The notes under the pieces: model-generated
Told to the model about the DNA's origin: nothing
The model's database searches: none
The model's input: the letters and a program-made list of their open reading frames with translations, nothing else
Translations under genes and position numbers: made by a program
Assembly (NCBI GenBank): GCA_036403035.1
Contig: DASWRT010000312.1
Coordinates: forward strand, 1 to 28,481
DNA length: 28,481 nt
From: DASWRT01 sp036403035
GTDB taxonomy: Bacteria > Pseudomonadota > Alphaproteobacteria > ATCC43930 > CGMCC-115725
Direction of reading: 5' to 3'
Shown here: piece by piece, positions 23,363 to 28,481 of the stretch
Layout: the number at the start of each line of letters is the position of its first letter
How positions within the stretch are numbered: position 1 is the first letter of the stretch

Positions 23363-24004
23363 TCACCGCGCCGCCAGTCTCTCGACCTCGCCGAACTTGA
23401 CGGCGCGCAGATAGGCGCGGAGGGTCGCGTCGTCGACGCTCCTGTCGCCCTCGACCTTCACCAGCACCTTGTTGGCGACCATCGTCTGGTAGGAATTGTC
23501 GTTCCTGGTGAACATGACGCGCCGTCCGTCGATCACCGAGACCTTCATGTCGCTGTTCGCCACCAGACCGCTCGCGAGGAAGCTGCCGAGCCCCTGGAGC
23601 ACCGGCGAGTCGGCGATCAGCGTGACGGTGATCCGGTCGATCCCCCGGCGGTAGACGCGGGAGGTGCTCGTGCCGCCGCCGAGCAGCATGGCGCCGTAGG
23701 TCGTGACGTCCGGCTCGTCGCCGGTCCAGCCCGGCAGCGGGTCCGGCAGGACGGTCTTCCAGCTCTCCGCTTTCTTCTGCCGGACGAGGCTCGCGGCCGT
23801 GTCCAGGGCCGCCGCGGCGGTCGGGAGGTCCTTCCGCTCGTAAGCCTTCAGCGCCTCCTGAATCTGCTCCGTCACCTCGTCGGCACGCGCCGCCGGCGCC
23901 GTCGGGGACAGGGCGCCGGCGAACAGCAGCAGGGCGCCGACAGCGGGGGCGGCGGAGCCGATTCTGCGACGGCGTCGGAGTCGCCTGCGGAGATGCCCAG
24001 TCAT
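23363..24004 (-). CDS. Exported protein of unknown function, 213 aa
   Basis: A 213-residue protein with an Arg-rich N-terminus, a hydrophobic core (APAVGALLLFAGALS) and a cleavage region near ARADE, so periplasmic. The mature part starts with a helix-rich segment (IQEALKAYERKDLPTAAAAL), possibly one TPR-like hairpin. A beta-rich domain follows: LPDPLPGWTGDEPDV, SRVYRRGIDRITVTLIADSP, DGRRVMFTRNDNSYQTMV and VLVKVEGDRSVDDATLRAYL. No family name can be given with confidence. It is convergent with hemW and divergent from the mtn operon. The gene call is firm. Confidence 0.75.
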   Translation of the reverse strand: MTGHLRRRLRRRRRIGSAAPAVGALLLFAGALSPTAPAARADEVTEQIQEALKAYERKDLPTAAAALDTAASLVRQKKAESWKTVLPDPLPGWTGDEPDVTTYGAMLLGGGTSTSRVYRRGIDRITVTLIADSPVLQGLGSFLASGLVANSDMKVSVIDGRRVMFTRNDNSYQTMVANKVLVKVEGDRSVDDATLRAYLRAVKFGEVERLAAR

Positions 24005-24181
24005 GCTGCGGTGCCTGCGGACGGGAACGAGCGGAAACGCGGGTCGCCGAGGAACGTTCCGGCCCCGCCATTGCCGGACGTCATGGGAGTCCGCACGGGC
24101 ACCACTCCCTATAGGAAAACCGGGCTAGTTCTCGCCCTCTATCGTTGACGCGCGCGTCCGATATGGGGCAGCTTGTCCTCA

Positions 24182-24235
24182 CGCGCCGATTTGAGCATCA
24201 GCTTGCGGGCGCCTGACAAATGCAGCTAAAGCGGG
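24182..24235 (+). ncRNA. SAM-II (SAM-alpha) riboswitch upstream of mtnB
   Basis: The RNA matches the SAM-II aptamer layout. P1 forms between GCGCC (24183-24187) and GGCGC (24208-24212). The conserved GATTT (24188-24192) follows the 5' P1 strand; GCTTGC (24201-24206) precedes the 3' strand. The conserved AAA (24218-24220) and GCTAAAG (24225-24231) lie after P1, as in the metA/metX examples. AGCT (24200-24203) can pair with AGCT (24224-24227), and ATTTG with CAAAT (24189-24193, 24217-24221), giving the pseudoknot contacts. It lies 80 bases before mtnB. SAM-II riboswitches switch off methionine genes when SAM is high, and are typical of alphaproteobacteria. Base-by-base comparison was from memory, not a covariance search. 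Confidence 0.85.
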
Positions 24236-24255
24236 GCCGGTTGCCCTGTTCCGTG

Positions 24256-24283
24256 CTGCGGCGGCCGTCTTCGTCCGCCGCGG
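24256..24283 (+). promoter_or_regulatory. GC-rich hairpin between the riboswitch and mtnB
   Basis: CTGCGGCGG (24256-24264) pairs with CCGCCGCGG (24275-24283, one G-U pair) around a 10-base loop. It lies between the SAM-II aptamer and the mtnB ribosome-binding site (GGGAGA at 24303-24308). It could be a terminator or sequestering element of the expression platform. There is no T run after it, so a rho-dependent or translational mechanism is more likely. Confidence 0.4.
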
Positions 24284-24314
24284 TACGCAACACAGCGGTC
24301 CCGGGAGACGAAAT

Positions 24315-25016
24315 ATGCTGAACCTCCCGCAGACGGGCGGTGCCGCGGTGGCGCCGCCGATAGCTCCGATGCCGGGTGCGCCCGGCAATGGCGCTCAGGG
24401 CGCCGCCGCAGCGGCGGCGGCCAGCGTCATCGATGCCGGCCAGATCCTGGCGGCACGCGGCTGGGTTCCGGCGACCAGCGGCAACCTGTCGTGCCGCATC
24501 GACGCCGACCGCATCGCGGTGACGGCATCCGGCATCGACAAGGGCAGCCTCACGCCGGCCCACATCCTCACGATCTCGCTGGCCGAGCCTCCGCCGAAGG
24601 GCTCCTCGGCGGAGACCGCGCTGCACCAGCTCGCCTATCGTCGCGATCCCTCGGTCAACGCCGTGCTGCATGTGCACTCGCGCTCGGCGACGCTGATCTC
24701 GCGCCGCATCGGGCACGGCGGGGCGGACGATGCCGCCGTCCGGCTGCGCGGCTACGAGCTGCTGAAGGCTTTCGCCTCGGTCCGCACGCATGCGACCGAG
24801 ATCGCCGTGCCGATCTTCGCGAACGATCAGGACATAGACGCCCTTGCAGAGCGGGTCGCGGCGCGCCTGCCGTCGTTCGAACCGACGCCCGGCTTCCTGA
24901 TCGAGGGGCACGGACTCTATGCGTGGGGCCGGACGATGGCCGAGGCGCACCGCCACCTCGAAGCGTTCGATTTCCTCTTCACCTGCGAGCTAGCCCAGAT
25001 CGGAGTTCCCGCATGA
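24315..25016 (+). CDS. mtnB: Methylthioribulose-1-phosphate dehydratase
   Basis: A 233-residue class II aldolase-fold enzyme that dehydrates 5-methylthioribulose-1-phosphate in methionine salvage. Motifs: ILAARGWVPATSGNLSCRID, VTASGIDKGSLTP, SSAETALHQLAYRRDP (catalytic Glu), the zinc site VLHVHSRSATLIS, and LIEGHGLYAWGRTMAEAHRH with the third His. The first 35 residues are a Pro/Ala/Gly-rich extension not typical of the family core. The ATG at 24315 follows CCCGGGAGACG. Its stop overlaps the mtnD start (ATGA). Regulation by the SAM-II leader is expected. Confidence 0.96.
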   Translation: MLNLPQTGGAAVAPPIAPMPGAPGNGAQGAAAAAAASVIDAGQILAARGWVPATSGNLSCRIDADRIAVTASGIDKGSLTPAHILTISLAEPPPKGSSAETALHQLAYRRDPSVNAVLHVHSRSATLISRRIGHGGADDAAVRLRGYELLKAFASVRTHATEIAVPIFANDQDIDALAERVAARLPSFEPTPGFLIEGHGLYAWGRTMAEAHRHLEAFDFLFTCELAQIGVPA

Positions 25017-25573
25017 GCCGTCTCACCATCTATGCCGTCGATGCCGGCGAGCTGCCGTCGGCGCTCCGTGACACGCGCGACGCGGCCGAGATCGCGGGCG
25101 CTCTCGCCGACATCGGCGTTCGCTTCGAGCGCTGGCCGGCTGCGGCGCAGCTTCCGCTCGGCGCCGCGCCGCAGGCGGTCCTCGATGCTTATGTCGCCGA
25201 GATCGACCGGCTGAAGGGCGAAGGCGGGTACCGCACCGCCGACGTCATCCGGCTGCCGCGCGGCGCGCCGAACGGTGCCGAACTGCGCACCAAGTTCCTC
25301 GACGAGCACACGCACGGCGAGGACGAGGTACGCTTCTTCGTCGAGGGAGCCGGCGCCTTTTATCTGCGCCCCGGCGACGGAAACCGCGTGTTCCGGGTGA
25401 TCTGCGAGCGCGACGACCTGATCTCGGTTCCGGCCGGCATGCGCCACTGGTTCGACATGGGACCGGACCCGGAGTTCGCGGCGGTGCGGCTCTTCACCAA
25501 CGAGAGCGGCTGGGTCGCGCAGTTCACCGGCGACGCGATCGCCAAGCGCGTCCCCGGCTTCGACGCCGCCTGA
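25013..25573 (+). CDS. mtnD: Acireductone dioxygenase (ARD)
   Basis: A 186-residue cupin metalloenzyme. It oxidises acireductone (1,2-dihydroxy-3-keto-5-methylthiopentene) to the methionine precursor 2-keto-4-methylthiobutyrate and formate (Fe form). Metal ligands: His-x-His...Glu in FLDEHTHGEDEVRFFVEG and the fourth His in VPAGMRHWFDMG. The first part (IYAVDAGELPSALRDTRDAAE) matches the family. It overlaps mtnB by four bases and is 29 bases ahead of mtnC, though mtnC acts before it chemically. Confidence 0.96.
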   Translation: MSRLTIYAVDAGELPSALRDTRDAAEIAGALADIGVRFERWPAAAQLPLGAAPQAVLDAYVAEIDRLKGEGGYRTADVIRLPRGAPNGAELRTKFLDEHTHGEDEVRFFVEGAGAFYLRPGDGNRVFRVICERDDLISVPAGMRHWFDMGPDPEFAAVRLFTNESGWVAQFTGDAIAKRVPGFDAA

Positions 25574-25602
25574 CCGGCCGGCGACCGGAGGGCAGACGCC
25601 GC

Positions 25603-26316
25603 ATGGCCGAAATCCGCGCCATCGTCACCGACGTCGAGGGCACGACGACGACGGTCCGCTTCGTGGTCGACACGCTGTTCCCCTACGCTCGCGCCCGCCT
25701 GCCGGAGTTCCTGCGCCGGCACGCCGGGGAGCCGGCGGTCGCGGCGTGTCTCGACGAGACGCGCCGGCTCGCCGGGCTGCCCGACGGCGGCGATGGCGGG
25801 AACGGTCTCGACGATGTCACCGCGGTCCTCGTCCGCTGGATCGACGAGGATCGCAAGGCGACGCCGCTCAAGACGCTCCAAGGCCGCATCTGGGCGGACG
25901 GCTACGCGAGCGGCGCGCTTGCCGGCGATGTCTACGACGATGCGGCCGCACGGCTGCGGGAGTGGCGCGCACAGGGCCTGCGGCTCTACGGCTACTCCTC
26001 CGGGTCGACCGAAGCGCAGCGTCTGCTGTTCGGGCACAGCCGGCAGGGCGACCTGTCGGCTTTGTTCGACGGGTACTTCGATACGCGGCTGGGCGGCAAG
26101 CTGGAGGCGGCGTCCTATGCGGCGCTGGCCGAGCGGATCGGCCTGCCCGGACCGGCGATCCTCTTCCTCTCGGACAACGAACGCGAGCTGGACGCCGCCC
26201 GAGACGCCGGCCTCCGAACGGCGCGCCTCGCCCGAGACGGCGAGCCGGAAGGCGCGGTTCCGGCCGCCGAAAGCCGCCACCCGGTACACCGCAGCTTCGC
26301 GACCATCGACGCGTAG
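25603..26316 (+). CDS. mtnC: Enolase-phosphatase E1
   Basis: A 237-residue HAD-superfamily enzyme. It enolises and then dephosphorylates 2,3-diketo-5-methylthiopentyl-1-phosphate to acireductone. Motif I is IVTDVEGTTTTV (Asp nucleophile; the second carboxylate is Glu as in the E1 family), motif II is YGYSSGSTEAQRLLFGHS, the basic residue region is LGGKLEAASY, and the acid motif is LFLSDNERELDAARDAG. Third gene of the mtnBDC operon. mtnA, mtnK and mtnP are not in the window. Confidence 0.95.
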   Translation: MAEIRAIVTDVEGTTTTVRFVVDTLFPYARARLPEFLRRHAGEPAVAACLDETRRLAGLPDGGDGGNGLDDVTAVLVRWIDEDRKATPLKTLQGRIWADGYASGALAGDVYDDAAARLREWRAQGLRLYGYSSGSTEAQRLLFGHSRQGDLSALFDGYFDTRLGGKLEAASYAALAERIGLPGPAILFLSDNERELDAARDAGLRTARLARDGEPEGAVPAAESRHPVHRSFATIDA

Positions 26317-26355
26317 CGGGCGGAAATCGCCCCGGTCGGGGTGTTGCATCTAACT

Positions 26356-26458
26356 GTAGGGGTGGGGCTTGCCCCACCCGTGGCCGCAGCGTGACTGCGG
26401 CTGGGCAGGCGGAACTCCGTTCCGCCGAGAACCCGGGCGGCCCAAGAGCCGCCCCTAC
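26356..26458. repeat. 103-bp four-hairpin repeat element with matching termini
   Basis: Termini GTAGGGG (26356-26362) and CCCCTAC (26452-26458) are perfect inverted copies. Inside are four consecutive hairpins: GGGTGGGGC/GCCCCACCC (26360-26379), GCCGCAG/CTGCGGC (26383-26401), GGCGGAA/TTCCGCC (26408-26426) and GGGCGGC/GCCGCCC (26435-26454). GTAGGGGCGG...CCGCCCCTAC is a widespread type of intergenic palindromic repeat. It lies between mtnC and the PBP-activator gene, convergent stops. No transposase or RAYT gene is present. It could also act as a bidirectional terminator. Confidence 0.82.
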
Positions 26459-26503
26459 GTCAGGTAAGGTTGCGCACTTTCTGGCCACGCATCCTGGCGG
26501 ACA

Positions 26504-27817
26504 TCAGTACCCAAGCTCCTCGAACGTCTCCGGCGCCGGAGCGACGACGCTCGTGCCGGTCTTCGTCACCTGAAGCACGGCGAGCCCGCGCTGGACGAGT
26601 CCGTCGGGGCCGAAGCGGAAGATGCCGTCGACGCCGGAGAAGCCGCTCGGGTTCTCTAGCGTGCTGGATGAGAACCCATTGGAGCGCGCGAGCAGCGCCG
26701 CGAGCGCGCCGGCATCGTAGCCCAGCGTCGCGAGCCGCGGCGGCCGTCGCTTGAACAGGGTCTGGAACCGCTGTTCGAAATCGGCGCGCGCCTCCGGCGG
26801 CGGCGCGGCGAACCAGCCGCCGACGAGCGCCGGCTCGGTGCCGAGGCCCGGTTCGTCCCAGACGCCGGTGCCGAGCAAATGGACCTTCTCCGTATCGATG
26901 TCGAAATAGGGCAGGAGCGCCGCCATCTCCTTCAGCCGGCCGCCGCCTTCGGGCAGCAGCAGCGCATCGAACGGCGCGTCGGGCGCGGTCGCCGCCGCGG
27001 GCTGAGGCTGGCCGCGCGCGGCGCGGGTCGGGCCGTGGCCGGCGAGCCGGCGCACCGATCCCGACGGGTCGCGCGCCGCCGGGTCGTACATCTCGACGCG
27101 GTCGACCGAAGCTCCCATCGTCGCCGTCGCCGCCCGCAGCTCGTCGACGACGAGCTGGCCGTAGGGAGTGCTCGGCGCGAGCGCGGCGAAACGGCCGGCG
27201 CCCTTGTCGTGCGCGACGGTGACGACGCGGTCGACCTGCTGCTTCGGCAGGAAACTCATCAGATAGACGCCGTCGCCGGCGAGCTGCACCGCCGTCGAGA
27301 AGGCGACCACGTTGACGTTCGCGGCGCGTGCGATCGGCTTCACCGCCTCGACCTCGGGCATCAGCAGCGGTCCGAGGATGAGCTTCGCGCCCAGCGCGAT
27401 CGCCTGGTTCGCGGCGCGCGCCGCGCCGGCCGGGGTGCCCTGCGTGTCGCGCGGCACCAGCGCGAAGCGGTCGTCGGCGACGTCGAACAGCGCCATCTGC
27501 GCCGCATCGAGCATGGCGCGGCCGAGCGGCGCGCTCGGGCCGCTGAGCGGCAGCAGCAGCGCCACCACCGTCTTGCCTTCGATCCCCGTCATCGCCGCAT
27601 CGCCGCCTTGCGATGAGGACAGCGCCCCGGAATCGACGGGTGCGCCGGGAATGGGGCCCGCGCCGGGCTCGATCGGCGTCGGCGCGGATTCGGCCGGGGG
27701 CAGGGCTTGCGGCGGCCCGCCGGGCATCGCTAATCTCCCGTGGCAGCCGGCGAGCGCAAAGGACAGAAGGAATGCCGCGGCAACGGAGCGGCGCAGCGAT
27801 GGGACGGAACGGATCAC
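26504..27817 (-). CDS. Penicillin-binding protein activator lipoprotein (LpoA-like)
   Basis: A 437-residue lipoprotein. The signal peptide ends in the lipobox ALAGC (Cys 25), then comes a Pro-rich linker. The periplasmic-binding-protein fold begins TVVALLLPLSGPSAPLGRAM, with RDTQGTPAGAARAANQAIAL, KLILGPLLMPEVEAVKPIAR, YLMSFLPKQQVDRVVTVAHD and TLGYDAGALAALL. This is the LpoA-C-like/ANF-receptor architecture that stimulates PBP1A-type peptidoglycan synthases at the outer membrane in gamma- and alphaproteobacteria. The start is GTG at 27817 with GAGG upstream, and no alternative would keep the signal peptide. It is divergent from, and overlaps the start of, rsmI. Confidence 0.88.
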   Translation of the reverse strand: MIRSVPSLRRSVAAAFLLSFALAGCHGRLAMPGGPPQALPPAESAPTPIEPGAGPIPGAPVDSGALSSSQGGDAAMTGIEGKTVVALLLPLSGPSAPLGRAMLDAAQMALFDVADDRFALVPRDTQGTPAGAARAANQAIALGAKLILGPLLMPEVEAVKPIARAANVNVVAFSTAVQLAGDGVYLMSFLPKQQVDRVVTVAHDKGAGRFAALAPSTPYGQLVVDELRAATATMGASVDRVEMYDPAARDPSGSVRRLAGHGPTRAARGQPQPAAATAPDAPFDALLLPEGGGRLKEMAALLPYFDIDTEKVHLLGTGVWDEPGLGTEPALVGGWFAAPPPEARADFEQRFQTLFKRRPPRLATLGYDAGALAALLARSNGFSSSTLENPSGFSGVDGIFRFGPDGLVQRGLAVLQVTKTGTSVVAPAPETFEELGY

Positions 27818-28481
27818 GCGCTACCTCGGCGGAGGGTTTTCGACGGGGGGCGCAGCCTACCGACGCACCTCCCGCAAGTAAACGGCCGGGCGCGGCGTCC
27901 GGCGGCGGCGAGCTGCTGCCGGCGGATGACGGCGGCACGGCGCCGGGCGATGACGCTGTCGCCGCGGACGGCGCCGGTTCCCGCATTCCGCCCGGTCTCC
28001 ATGTCGTCGCGACGCCGATCGGCAATGCCGGCGACCTCTCGGCGCGGGCTCTCGCGGTGCTGCGCGTCGCCGATCTCATCGCCTGCGAGGATACGCGGGT
28101 CACGGCGAAGCTCGCGGTGCGCTACGGCATCGCGACGCCGCGCATCGCCTACCACGACCACAATGCCGAGCGCGTCCGGCCGGCGCTCCTCGACCGGCTG
28201 CGCCGCGGCGAGCGCGTGGCGCTCGTCTCCGACGCGGGGACGCCGCTCGTCTCCGACCCCGGATACAAGCTGGTCCGCGCCGCGATCGAGGAAGGCTTGC
28301 CGGTCACGACGGTGCCCGGCCCCTCGGCGCCGCTCGCCGCGCTCGTCCTCTCCGGCCTGCCGAGCGACCGCTTCCTCTTCGCCGGCTTCCCCGCGGCGAA
28401 GTCCGGCGCCCGCCGCGCCGAGCTTGCCGAACTGGGCGCGGTGCGGGCGACGCTCGTCTTCTTCGAGTCCGCGCGGCGGCT
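27799..28481 (+). CDS. rsmI: 16S rRNA (cytidine1402-2'-O)-methyltransferase RsmI, 3' truncated
   Basis: Frame 1 stays open to the window end. The tetrapyrrole-methylase fold is clear: LHVVATPIGNAGDLSARALA, LIACEDTRVTAKLAVRYGI, YHDHNAERVRPALLD, ALVSDAGTPLVSDPGYKLV, VTTVPGPSAPLAALVLSGLP, RFLFAGFPAAKSGARRAEL and TLVFFESARRL. It methylates the 2'-O of C1402 in 16S rRNA. The core starts at about residue 65; the first canonical starts in frame are ATGs at 27772 and 27799, giving a Gly/Ala/Asp-rich extension. The ATG at 27799 has GGAG upstream. It would overlap the PBP-activator start by 19 bases. The start is uncertain, the family is firm. Confidence 0.9.
   Translation, partial: MGRNGSRATSAEGFRRGAQPTDAPPASKRPGAASGGGELLPADDGGTAPGDDAVAADGAGSRIPPGLHVVATPIGNAGDLSARALAVLRVADLIACEDTRVTAKLAVRYGIATPRIAYHDHNAERVRPALLDRLRRGERVALVSDAGTPLVSDPGYKLVRAAIEEGLPVTTVPGPSAPLAALVLSGLPSDRFLFAGFPAAKSGARRAELAELGAVRATLVFFESARR

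Noticed and set aside
24145..24167. TTGACG (24145-24150) as the -35 of the mtn promoter
   Set aside because: No acceptable -10 at 16-18 bases; the nearest TAT-like sequence is too close, so no promoter is annotated.
26460..28103. 547-codon - strand open frame over the PBP-activator gene and rsmI start
   Set aside because: Low-complexity Arg/Ala protein; the activator gene is in another frame with signal peptide and domain.

Overview
This is a roughly 28.5 kb stretch of GC-rich chromosome with dense, mostly operonic genes. The content points to an alphaproteobacterium, probably Rhodospirillales-like, but the species cannot be named from the window. The main clues are the hrcA-grpE / rph-rdgB-hemW block, the divergent penicillin-binding-protein-activator / rsmI pair, an alphaproteobacterial XRE regulator and a SAM-II class riboswitch. 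No rRNA, tRNA, CRISPR array, transposase or phage gene was seen.

Layout. 1-3459 (+): the C-terminal part of a flavin disulfide oxidoreductase, an orphan membrane sensor kinase, a secreted DUF547 protein and a small secreted Cys-containing protein. 3572-4196 (-): two small unknown genes. 4262-8082 (-): a probable benE / glycosyltransferase / DHA2 efflux transcription unit. 8213-9175 (-): glutathione synthetase. 9235-12644 (-): an envelope-related run of SirB1-like protein, BON lipoprotein, class I glutamine amidotransferase and LolA. 12905-13504 (+): a secreted double peptidoglycan-binding protein. 13531-15240 (-): a sugar-acid type IlvD/Edd dehydratase. 15404-15868 (+): hemerythrin. 15995-16369 (-): XRE regulator. 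16370-17678: small secreted products and non-coding DNA. 17679-18644 (+): a DapA-superfamily aldolase/dehydratase. 18712-20386 (-): hrcA-grpE. 20588-23338 (+): rph-rdgB-hemW. 23363-24004 (-): an unknown exported protein. 24182-26316 (+): a SAM-II riboswitch followed by mtnB-mtnD-mtnC. 26504-27817 (-): a penicillin-binding protein activator lipoprotein. 27799-end (+): rsmI, truncated by the window edge.

How the genes work together. MtnB, MtnC and MtnD perform successive steps of methionine salvage, and the riboswitch in their leader would tie expression to SAM level. HrcA and GrpE belong to the heat-shock system. The IlvD/Edd dehydratase and the DapA-like protein could be consecutive enzymes of a non-phosphorylative sugar-acid route, although they lie 2.4 kb apart on opposite strands.

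The most notable non-coding structures are three. The first is the SAM-II aptamer before a salvage operon. The second is a repeat element of about 220 bp with long G-rich inverted arms that supplies the first codons of hemW. The third is a 103-bp element of four consecutive hairpins inside matching termini, placed between mtnC and the PBP-activator gene.
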